NCBI GenBank assembly: GCA_030066475.1
Contig: JASJBO010000214.1
Span: 1-10,774, forward strand
From: Myxococcota bacterium
GTDB taxonomy: Bacteria > Myxococcota_A > UBA9160 > PR03
DNA: 10,774 nt
Reading direction: 5' to 3'
Shown: positions 1 through 5,855 of the stretch, in pieces
Layout: each line of letters starts with the position of its first letter
How positions within the stretch are numbered: position 1 is the stretch's first letter
Notes under the pieces: model-generated
Databases searched by the model: none
The model's input: the letters and a program-made list of their open reading frames with translations, nothing else
Told to the model about the DNA's origin: nothing
Translations under genes and position numbers: made by a program

Positions 1-29
1 TGGAGCCATCGCAGTCCTCCAATTCCCTT

Positions 30-49
30 CGACCAGCAGGGCCTGGTCG
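30..49 (-). terminator. Possible terminator hairpin downstream of the propeller gene
   Basis: A perfect 7-bp stem (CGACCAG / CTGGTCG) with a 6-nt loop lies about 24 nt past the stop codon of the minus-strand gene at 74-1111. Its position suits a transcript end. No U-rich tract follows it on the minus strand, so intrinsic termination is doubtful and it may only protect the 3' end. Confidence 0.25.
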
Positions 50-73
50 CACCGATTTCCCTATCGACTTCGG

Positions 74-1111
74 CTACTCGTTCTGACGCAGCGCGCCGCC
101 GGCTGCGGCGAGACCGGCCAGCACGAGCAGGGCCGCGGCGCGCAGCAGGACGGCCGACGGCTCGGGTGCGAACACCAGGCCCGACGGTCCGTCCAGGCCG
201 CCGCTGCCGCTCGCGACGAACACCTCCACGAAGGCCCCGGTCGTCCCGTCGTAGCGCAGGACCTCGTCGGTGCCGACGCTGCTCACGTAGAGGTCTCCGC
301 CCGGACCGAACGTGAGTCCGTGGGGCCGCGCGAGCCCGCCGCTGCCGGCCGCCACGAACACGTCGACGAGCGCACCCGTGCTCCCGTCGTAGCGCAGGAT
401 GCTGTCGTCCCCGTTGCTCACGTACAGGTTGTCGTCCGGGCCGAAGACGATGCCGAACTGGTTGTCGAGGCCGCCGCCGCCATCGGCGACGAAGGCGCCG
501 ATGAAGGCGCCACTCGACCCGCTGTAGCGCAGGATGTCGTCCTCGCCGTCGCTGCGGATGCTGGTGACGTAGAGATCGCCGCGGGGTCCGAAGTCGAGGC
601 CCACGGGCTGGTCGAGTCCGCCGCTGCCCGAGGTCACGAAGTCGTCGATGAACGCACCGGTCGCGCCGTCGAAGCGCAGGACCTCGTTCCTCTGGAACTG
701 GAAGGAGCCCGGGTTGGTGACGTACAGGTCGTCGTCCGGGCCGAAGACCAGGTAGCTGGGGATGCGCAGCCCGCCGCTGTTGCTCGGGACGAACTCGTCC
801 ACGAACGCCCTGGAGCCCGCGTCGTAGCGGAGGATCGCGTCGCTGGCCGCGCTCGCCACGTAGAGCCTTCCGTCGGGCCCGACCGTGATGCCGACCGGAT
901 TGTCGAGTCCGGCCTGGTTCGTGGGGTCGACCGTGTCCGCGAATGCGCCCGTCTGTCCGTCGTAGCGGAGCACCCGGTCGGTCACCAGACTGCCGACGAA
1001 GAGATCCTGCGCGCGCGCGGGCGCGCCGAGCCCGGCCACCAGCGCGGCGGCGGCCAGCAGCGCGAGCCGCGCCGCCGGCCCGAGACGAGGGTTCGAGTCC
1101 AGAAGGAGCAT
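74..1111 (-). CDS. Secreted NHL/SMP-30-like beta-propeller protein with PEP-CTERM-like tail
   Basis: Predicted exported protein of 345 residues. Residues 14-34 form a hydrophobic signal peptide ending APARA, with cleavage expected before Gln35. The mature part is six repeats of 45-51 residues, each with an LRYDG-like strand (Leu48, 94, 145, 194, 239, 285), then a TGAF turn, a GSGGL loop, a FGP-D/G turn and a LYV strand. This is the pattern of NHL/SMP-30-type beta-propellers, which act as binding scaffolds or occasionally as enzymes; no catalytic residues can be assigned. The tail has Pro-Glu-Pro at 316-318 and a hydrophobic stretch (320-338), as in PEP-CTERM proteins cut by exosortase, but it ends LRQNE instead of a basic cluster. 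The start is uncertain: ATG at 1111, GTG at 1117 (best spaced from a weak AGAGAG at 1124-1129) or GTG at 1120. A strong promoter lies just upstream. Fold call is fairly sure; function is unknown. Confidence 0.85.
   Translation of the reverse strand: MLLLDSNPRLGPAARLALLAAAALVAGLGAPARAQDLFVGSLVTDRVLRYDGQTGAFADTVDPTNQAGLDNPVGITVGPDGRLYVASAASDAILRYDAGSRAFVDEFVPSNSGGLRIPSYLVFGPDDDLYVTNPGSFQFQRNEVLRFDGATGAFIDDFVTSGSGGLDQPVGLDFGPRGDLYVTSIRSDGEDDILRYSGSSGAFIGAFVADGGGGLDNQFGIVFGPDDNLYVSNGDDSILRYDGSTGALVDVFVAAGSGGLARPHGLTFGPGGDLYVSSVGTDEVLRYDGTTGAFVEVFVASGSGGLDGPSGLVFAPEPSAVLLRAAALLVLAGLAAAGGALRQNE
170..1003 (-). repeat. Six tandem propeller-blade repeats inside the 74-1111 gene
   Basis: Six in-frame units of about 135-153 bp encode the propeller blades. 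Similarity is visible at DNA level: cgtcgtagcgcagga-like and gccgccgctgcc-like blocks recur in most units. The last two units (about 170-400) are the most alike. Tandem identity of this kind can allow unit gain or loss by recombination, which is inferred, not seen. Confidence 0.7.
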
Positions 1112-1143
1112 GTACACCACCCGCTCTCTGCCCCCGCCTCGCG

Positions 1144-1172
1144 ATTCTCCGAGGCGGAGCGCCGCGTGTCAA
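1144..1172 (-). promoter_or_regulatory. Sigma70-type promoter of the propeller gene
   Basis: On the minus strand a perfect -35 box TTGACA (1167-1172) is separated by exactly 17 nt from GAGAAT (1144-1149), which matches TATAAT at four of six positions. The predicted transcription start is near 1137, giving a leader of about 20-26 nt to the candidate start codons at 1120-1111. A perfect TTGACA is notable in such GC-rich DNA. Confidence 0.6.
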
Positions 1173-1230
1173 GCGGCCTGGGCGGGAGCCGATGCTCGTA
1201 TGCGGGTGCGATCTCCGGAGCTCTCGCCAG

Positions 1231-1268
1231 CGCCCCCGGCAGGACTCGAACCTGCGACACCCGGTTTA
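1231..1268 (-). pseudogene. 3' half of a tRNA-Arg(CCU)-like gene; possible att-site scar
   Basis: Read on the minus strand, the segment runs from the 3' side of the anticodon loop (TAA) through the anticodon-stem 3' strand ACCGG, variable loop GTGTC, T-arm GCAGG-TTCGAGT-CCTGC, acceptor 3' strand CGGGGGC and discriminator G. This agrees with my recollection of bacterial tRNA-Arg(CCU) 3' halves. The matching 5' half (acceptor GCCCCCG, D-arm, anticodon-stem 5' strand) is absent: the upstream bases do not pair and there is no U33. A 3' half bounded at the anticodon loop is the typical product of a tyrosine-recombinase element integrating into a tRNA gene. In that model the lower-coordinate side is original chromosome and the higher-coordinate side is the element. 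It could instead be a decayed tRNA copy. No CCA is encoded. Confidence 0.7.
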
Positions 1269-1272
1269 TCCG

Positions 1273-1336
1273 CCCCGGGCGCCGCGCCGGCCGAGGATCT
1301 CTGCGACGCACGCGGACCGAGGCGGCGCGGCCGGGG
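1273..1336 (-). terminator. Bulged inverted repeat after the cyclase gene, possible terminator
   Basis: On the plus strand, CCCCGG (1273-1278), a 3-nt bulge and CCGCGCC (1282-1288) pair with GGCGCGG (1324-1330) and CCGGGG (1331-1336), giving 13 bp of stem around a 35-nt loop. It starts 9 nt past the cyclase stop codon on the minus strand and sits directly beside the tRNA remnant. No U-tract follows. Chance pairing is a real possibility at this GC content. Confidence 0.3.
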
Positions 1337-1344
1337 TGGGCGTT

Positions 1345-2700
1345 CTACGGGCCAGGGACGACTTCGTACACCGTCACTGGATCGCGGACGCCCTTCACCC
1401 GGATCTCGCCCTTGGGTGTGCAGGGGATCTCGTCCTGTACCAGCAGCCACGTGGGGTAGCTGATCAGGATCCTCCCGGGCTCGCAGCTCGCCTGGAGCCG
1501 CGCCGCCAGGTTCACGTGCCGCCCGATCGCCGTGTAGTCCATCAGGCCTTCGGAGCCGAAGTTCCCGATGCTCGCGTGACCCGTGTTGATGCCGATCCGG
1601 ATCTCGAAGACCGCCCCGATCGCGTGACGCCGCCACCGCTCCGGCAGGGTCGCCATGCGCTCCTGCATCTCGATCGCCATGCGCACCGCGCGCAGCGCGT
1701 GGTCCTGGTCGGTGGTGGCGGCCGGCGCACCGAAGAAGACCATGATGGCGTCGCCCACGAACTTGTCGATCGTGCCGCCGTACTTCTCGACGATCCGGCT
1801 CATCTCCGAGAGGTAGTCGCCCAGGATCGCAGAGAGGTCTTCGGGGTCGAGACGCTCGGAGATCTCGGTGAAGCCCCGGATGTCGGAGAAGAAGAGGGTG
1901 AGCTTGCGCCGCTCGTGGCGCTCGATCGCAGCGCTGTCGCCGGCCAGGATCCGCTCGGCTACCTGGGCGGCGACGTAGCGACTGATGAGCTCGTTGGCGT
2001 GGGTCACCTGCTCGGTCAGCTGGGCGAGCTGCTCGGACTGGCGCCGGGCGCGCGTCAGGATCACCGCGAAGATGGCGAAGGCCAGCAGCGAGAAGGCCAC
2101 GGGCCAGGTCGTCGTGGAGATCACCCAGGCGTCGGTCAGGCGGCCGTCCAGCTGTGGCGGCGCCGCGTACAAGGGGGCGTAGTCGATCACGCCGACCCGC
2201 TCCGCAACCGTCGTCGCGACGATGAGGACCAGGGACGTCGCCATCCCGCTCACCGCGACGGACAGGTCGAAGAGCAACAGGCAGAAGAAGCCCATCATGA
2301 TGTAGAGGACCCACATCGGGCTCGTCACGAGGCCGACCAGGTACGCGCTCCAGACGAAGACGAGCCACCAGCTCTGGTTCGCGACGTGGAGATAGACGCG
2401 CTTCCCGCGGCCCGTGCGATGCACGAGCAGCCCGACCCCGACCATGGCCGCGGCGAAGATCACGTATCCGATGCCCACGTCGCGCATGTGTGCGAGGGCG
2501 GCGCGGCTGATGTAGGGCTCGACCTCGGGGTGGGCAATCAGGTACAGGGCACGGGGGAGGAAGAAGAGGAGAAAGCCCGCCGCCGCGACGAGGATGATAA
2601 GGGCCTTGTGGACCTCGTCCCACTCGAGCGGGTTTCCCAACCGCTGCCAGATCCGCGCCGAGGTGCCGGCGCCGGGTGCCGTGAGCCCGCCGCCGCTCAT
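1345..2700 (-). CDS. Membrane-bound class III adenylate cyclase
   Basis: Predicted to convert ATP to cAMP at the inner membrane. From the ATG at 2700 the protein has 451 residues. About six hydrophobic segments (near 34-56, 76-94, 111-126, 129-150, 153-165, 193-217) are followed by a linker helix (about 218-255) and a C-terminal class III nucleotidyl cyclase domain (about 265-445). All expected catalytic residues are visible: metal-binding Asp273 (FFSDIRGF) and Asp317 (KFVGDAIMVFF), adenine-selecting Lys313 and Asp388 (MDYT), and transition-state Asn397 and Arg401 (VNLAARL). Lys/Asp at the base-selecting positions points to ATP rather than GTP. The open frame continues to 2985, but that 95-residue extension is Arg/Ala-rich and unlike the rest, so ATG 2700 is preferred, although no clear Shine-Dalgarno precedes it. 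The gene stands alone. The N-terminal membrane domain may sense an unknown signal. Family assignment is secure; the exact start is less so. Confidence 0.93.
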   Translation of the reverse strand: MSGGGLTAPGAGTSARIWQRLGNPLEWDEVHKALIILVAAAGFLLFFLPRALYLIAHPEVEPYISRAALAHMRDVGIGYVIFAAAMVGVGLLVHRTGRGKRVYLHVANQSWWLVFVWSAYLVGLVTSPMWVLYIMMGFFCLLLFDLSVAVSGMATSLVLIVATTVAERVGVIDYAPLYAAPPQLDGRLTDAWVISTTTWPVAFSLLAFAIFAVILTRARRQSEQLAQLTEQVTHANELISRYVAAQVAERILAGDSAAIERHERRKLTLFFSDIRGFTEISERLDPEDLSAILGDYLSEMSRIVEKYGGTIDKFVGDAIMVFFGAPAATTDQDHALRAVRMAIEMQERMATLPERWRRHAIGAVFEIRIGINTGHASIGNFGSEGLMDYTAIGRHVNLAARLQASCEPGRILISYPTWLLVQDEIPCTPKGEIRVKGVRDPVTVYEVVPGP

Positions 2701-3439
2701 GGCGCGCGCAAGCCGTGCGGCCTGGCGCCATGCACGGAAGCGCGTGAGCCGAAGGCCGCAGGCCAGACCGACCTCATGAGGCGATGAGTTCGCAAGCCGC
2801 GTGCCAGCGTTTCGAGCGAATCTGGCGACCCTGATCCCGGATGCATCGAGGTTTGCGTCACCTCGTGTCGGTTCTCTCGCGCAGTCTGGGGCGAAATGCC
2901 TCGGCCCTGGGCAACGGGAGCTGAGCCTCGATGCGGGGGCGCACGCGGGGCTGGCACGCGGAGAACGAACGCACTCATCCGTCACCCGAGAGGTCCGGGG
3001 CGCCGTGAGCGAGTCCGCTTCCAGGCCCGTCTCTGCGCAAGCAGCAGCGGGTCGTCTTCTGCCGCCTCGTCGTCGAGGCCACTGCCCTGCCGACGGCGTT
3101 CGACGAGCCGCATCACGCGCCGCGCCGTGCCGGCCATCACGCGCGCCCCGTCCTCCGTCTCCGGAGGCGGCAGCGGCAGGAGCGGTCCCGGGGAGTGAGC
3201 GGGGCCGGCCGCAGGCCAGCGAAGGCCATCAGCTGGGCCCGCGCACCCAGCGACCGGGCGCGGGCGCGCTGCGCCTCCGCAGCGATCCATCCGCGTCGGG
3301 GCGCAACGACTCGTTGCTGCCGGAAACCGCCCGCTTCCCGCAACAGCGCCGCAGTGCCGCCGCGGGTCGGTCCGACCCCCTGCGATTCCGGAGGCTTGCG
3401 GCCACGCGAAGGGGCGGCACGACGCTTGCTCTCCGCAGA
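2701..3439. other. Long intergenic region with no convincing gene
   Basis: This stretch separates the divergent cyclase (minus) and secreted-protein (plus) genes, so it should hold both promoters, yet I find no convincing -35/-10 pair on either strand. Open frames exist in several phases but are Arg/Pro/Ala/Gly-rich, as expected from noncoding GC-rich DNA. The best small candidate is a 51-codon minus-strand frame (2982-3137) with an ATG at 3137, a GGAGGA about 14 nt upstream and a mixed acidic/basic sequence (for example LVERRRQGSGLDDEAAEDD). I do not call it a gene. A decayed gene with a frameshift near 3170-3190 is possible but unsupported. Confidence 0.5.
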
Positions 3440-3470
3440 GCGCGCGCCGGCCGAAGCCGGCAACGCGCGC
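3440..3470 (+). promoter_or_regulatory. Strong leader hairpin upstream of the 3493 gene's ribosome binding site
   Basis: GCGCGCG (3440-3446) and CCGGC (3447-3451) pair with GCCGG (3456-3460) and CGCGCGC (3464-3470) across a CGAA loop, with a 3-nt CAA bulge: 12 G-C pairs in 31 nt. It ends 11 nt before the GGAG at 3482-3485, which is 7 nt from ATG 3493. It could influence translation initiation or message stability, or stop transcription arriving from upstream. Its presence on the transcript is assumed, because no promoter was identified. Confidence 0.45.
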
Positions 3471-3492
3471 CTACACGAGATGGAGACCCACC

Positions 3493-5478
3493 ATGCAGCG
3501 CTCGCACCCGACTGTCACGAGACCGCATCGCGCCTGGCCCGTTCGGCTGGGCGCGGCCCTGCTCACCTGCCTCATCGCCCTCCCCGCCGGCGCTGGCGTC
3601 CCTGTGACCCAAGGCACGGCGACCGCCGCGACCGCCGCGACCACGGCGCGGGATGCCGCGACCCGGACCGACGCGCCCGCGGCGGGTGGCTCCTGGAACC
3701 GCGGGGGCCGGGCGGCCGAGGGAACCGCCCACGTCGACGACCCGACCCTCGACACCGGCGCCGGCGGCCTGGCGGGGCTGCTCCGGGCCCCGCTCTCGAT
3801 CACGGTGAACGACGGCCTCTCGGGCCTCGAAGAGGAGGTCATCCCCGCGCTGGTCGGCAGCGACCGCCTCGAGCTCGACGACGTCATGCTGCTCGACGAC
3901 TGGGTCGTGCCGCCGGGCTGTGCGACGGCCGATGCCTACCTCGACGAGCCGACGCTCGTGGCCCCGATCGACGCGTCGTCGTTCGACGCCCGCTTCGGCA
4001 ACGACGGGAAGATCCTGACCGACATCGACCTCGACGCCTCGTTCTCGACGACGTTCATCTATCGGGCCTCCGAGGCCGGTGGAGCACTCTGCGACGCCGC
4101 CGACGCCATCGAAGACGTGATCGACTTCCTGACGCCCGGTAGCGAGATCCCGGAGACCGCCTACCAGGAGCAGCACTTCGAGGCCGACGACGTGACCGGC
4201 GAGATCGACCTCACGCTGGCGCTCGACGGGGACGAGCTCGCCCTCGCCTCGGTCGACAAGCTCGAGGCCTCGATCGGCGCGATCCGGACCTACGGGACCG
4301 ACACCACCAACCTGCTGGCCCAGATCGGGATGGGCCTCGCCACGGCGACCTGCTCCCTGGGACAGGCGCTGTCGCCGCTGCTGCTGGACGACGCCATCGC
4401 CGACCTGCTCGGCCTCGAGGGAGACACGATCACGATCGGGGGCGTCGAGATCGACCTGACCGCGCTCGCCGACGCCGACCCCGTCTACGACATCACCGAC
4501 TGCGCCAACCTGGTGGTCGAGGCGGTGCTGATCCCGACCGAGTCGAGCCTGATCGCGAACGCGATCGACACGGCGCTGCGCCAGAACCTCGCCTTCGAGC
4601 AGTCGCTGGGCGCGGGCCTCGACGTGACGGCCTCGGTCCAGCCGGCGGCGCTGCACTCGAGCCGCGCCGACGACACGATGACCGTGGAGTTCGACTTCGC
4701 GGCGGAGGGGAACGGCCCCGAGGACCCCTGTGCGGCGAACCTGCGCTGGTCGGCCGGCCTCGCGGCGTCGGACCCGCCCTCGACCTCTCGCGACTTCGAC
4801 CTCGAGGTCCCGCACCGGGTCCTGGCCGAGACCCTCTACGAGGTGGGACGCCAGGGGCTCTTCTGCTCCGGCGCCACCCCCGCCCAGCCCTGGATCGTGG
4901 AGCCGAACGGCACGCTCACGGTCGAGTCCGGCGAGGTCAGGGTGTGCGGCGAGCGGACGTGCTGGATCGAGCACTGGGGTGAGCTGCTCGTCAGCCTGCC
5001 GCTGTCGTTCCAGGGCGACGGCGTCGGAGCGAGCGGCGACGCGACGGGCACCCTGCTCGTCTACCTCGAGCTCTTCCTCGAGGACCGGGTGCTGAAGGCG
5101 GACGTCACCGAGGTCGACGTCGTCGACGTGGTCGGCACCCTGACGCTCCCGAGCGGCTTCCCGCTCGACGTCTCGGCCCTCGTCTCGACCTCGCTCAACA
5201 CCCTCGCCGACACCATCCAGCGGCGGCTGCCGGTCCAGCCGCTGCTGCCGGCGGTGACCCAGCTCTCGGACGAGTTCGCGCTCGAGCTCGCCACGATTGC
5301 GATGAACGACACCTACACCAGCCTGGGCATCGACATCATCGAGGCCCCCGAGGTCCTGGAGGCGCCGCAGTGGGAGATGGAAGTGCTCGACCGCGGCCCG
5401 ACGGAGCCGGACCGGCCGCTCCCCGACGATCCGATCGACGCGCTCGGCCCGCTGGATCAGGAGCTGCCGCTGCCCTAG
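3493..5478 (+). CDS. Large secreted cysteine-containing protein, possible TULIP/BPI-like fold
   Basis: Exported protein of 661 residues; I do not firmly recognise the family. Residues 17-35 form a signal peptide (hydrophobic AALLTCLIALPAGAG), followed by an Ala/Thr-rich low-complexity linker (40-66). The remainder is acidic and alternates beta-strand-like stretches with amphipathic helices. Eight mature cysteines (143, 200, 287, 337, 413, 458, 485, 490) suggest disulfides formed outside the cytoplasm. The segment 434-458 (D-F-D-L-E-V-P, LAETLY, GLFC) resembles the strand-helix pattern of bacterial proteins with TULIP/BPI-like lipid-binding domains, and the region 545-615 repeats a similar strand-helix-strand layout. 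This is a hypothesis only. The C-terminus (about 616-661) is Pro/Asp/Glu-rich with no anchor. The start is well supported by GGAG 7 nt before the ATG. Hairpins lie on both sides of the gene, and it appears to be transcribed alone. Confidence 0.85.
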   Translation: MQRSHPTVTRPHRAWPVRLGAALLTCLIALPAGAGVPVTQGTATAATAATTARDAATRTDAPAAGGSWNRGGRAAEGTAHVDDPTLDTGAGGLAGLLRAPLSITVNDGLSGLEEEVIPALVGSDRLELDDVMLLDDWVVPPGCATADAYLDEPTLVAPIDASSFDARFGNDGKILTDIDLDASFSTTFIYRASEAGGALCDAADAIEDVIDFLTPGSEIPETAYQEQHFEADDVTGEIDLTLALDGDELALASVDKLEASIGAIRTYGTDTTNLLAQIGMGLATATCSLGQALSPLLLDDAIADLLGLEGDTITIGGVEIDLTALADADPVYDITDCANLVVEAVLIPTESSLIANAIDTALRQNLAFEQSLGAGLDVTASVQPAALHSSRADDTMTVEFDFAAEGNGPEDPCAANLRWSAGLAASDPPSTSRDFDLEVPHRVLAETLYEVGRQGLFCSGATPAQPWIVEPNGTLTVESGEVRVCGERTCWIEHWGELLVSLPLSFQGDGVGASGDATGTLLVYLELFLEDRVLKADVTEVDVVDVVGTLTLPSGFPLDVSALVSTSLNTLADTIQRRLPVQPLLPAVTQLSDEFALELATIAMNDTYTSLGIDIIEAPEVLEAPQWEMEVLDRGPTEPDRPLPDDPIDALGPLDQELPLP

Positions 5479-5512
5479 CTGATGGACTTCGTTCGGCTTC
5501 GCCTCACTGCGC

Positions 5513-5527
5513 GCGCCCTGCGGGCGC
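5513..5527 (+). terminator. Weak terminator-like hairpin after the 3493-5478 gene
   Basis: A perfect 6-bp stem (GCGCCC / GGGCGC) with a TGC loop lies 35 nt past the stop codon. It is followed by a mixed TTGCTGGGGGTTTCTG stretch with only short T runs. Position fits a transcript end, but the tail is poor for intrinsic termination. Confidence 0.3.
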
Positions 5528-5565
5528 TTGCTGGGGGTTTCTGCCGCGCAGACTCCTAGGCGGAA

Positions 5566-5617
5566 GCGCCGCGGGGCGCCCGGGTCGCTTCGGGACCGGG
5601 GCGCCCTGGCGCGGCGC
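5566..5617. repeat. Large bulged inverted repeat (cruciform-capable hairpin)
   Basis: GCGCCGCG (5566-5573) and GGGCGCCC (5574-5581) pair with GGGCGCCC (5599-5606) and CGCGGCGC (5610-5617). Only a 3-nt bulge (5607-5609) interrupts the 16 pairs. The interior can add GGTC (5583-5586) with GACC (5594-5597) around a 7-nt loop, so nearly the whole 52 nt folds into one rod. It begins 88 nt after the stop at 5478. It lacks a U-tract, so a role in 3' end protection, a dispersed palindromic repeat, or a small structured RNA are all open. Confidence 0.55.
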
Positions 5618-5817
5618 GCACCGAGCGAACCGCGTCCGCAGCTGTCAGCGGGCGAGGCCGAGCCCGAGGAGTACAGGGCGATCGCTGGACGGGTTCTGCT
5701 CTAGATACGAACGAGGGGCTGCATCGGCATGCGAACCCTGAACAGCTGGACCTCGAGGGCGACGTCCTCGGTGGCGCGTCCGGCTCCGGTCTCGTCTCCT
5801 CCGAACTCGCTCCGTGG

Positions 5818-5823
5818 TAGCAT
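5818..5823 (+). promoter_or_regulatory. Candidate extended -10 element upstream of the 5856 gene
   Basis: TAGCAT matches TATAAT at four of six positions and is preceded by TGG, giving the TGn extended -10 form. Transcription would start near 5830, about 26 nt before ATG 5856. No -35 match is visible at 17 or 18 nt spacing, so the call is weak. Confidence 0.25.
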
Positions 5824-5855
5824 CGCCCGCGGTGGCTCGGGACGTGCGGCATCCG

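Larger units (their letters stand above)
5479..5855. other. Intergenic region rich in secondary structure
   Basis: No gene is credible here: open frames on both strands are short and of biased composition. It holds a small GC hairpin (5513-5527), a large bulged hairpin (5566-5617) and a candidate extended -10 element (5818-5823) ahead of the next plus-strand gene. The remainder shows nothing recognisable. Confidence 0.5.

Noticed and set aside
1232..1290. Open frames giving translations such as GLEPATPG, RTRTCDTRF and QDSNLRHP
   Set aside because: These peptides are familiar artefacts of translating the T-arm and acceptor region of tRNA genes. They support the tRNA remnant, not a protein.
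1231..1345. tRNA interrupted by a group I intron
   Set aside because: Such introns occur in tRNA-Arg(CCU) anticodon loops, but only about 75 nt lie between the remnant and the cyclase stop, and no 5' tRNA half is present in the window.
320..1459. Long plus-strand open frame opposite the propeller gene
   Set aside because: It is an antisense shadow. The repetitive Val/Ala/Glu-rich translation mirrors the blade repeats, while the minus strand has a signal peptide, promoter and recognisable fold.
943..2787. 614-codon plus-strand open frame over the cyclase
   Set aside because: The translation is Arg/Asp/His-rich without any domain. The minus strand encodes an intact class III cyclase with all catalytic residues.
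2701..2985. N-terminal extension of the cyclase to an upstream start
   Set aside because: The extra 95 residues are Arg/Ala-rich, contain no membrane or known domain and look like translated intergenic DNA. ATG 2700 leads directly into the expected membrane region.
2982..3290. Minus-strand small gene, or a frameshifted gene with the frame at 3137-3463
   Set aside because: High G/C at third positions is uninformative here, the upper frame begins with TTG inside a hairpin, and no family or good ribosome binding site supports it.
3493..3600. Lipoprotein signal (LLTC) in the 661-residue protein
   Set aside because: Thr precedes the cysteine where Gly, Ala or Ser is expected, and the cysteine lies inside the hydrophobic core well before the natural cleavage region.
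3229..4974. 581-codon minus-strand open frame
   Set aside because: It is antisense to the secreted-protein gene, which has a good Shine-Dalgarno and signal peptide. The antisense translation is low-complexity.
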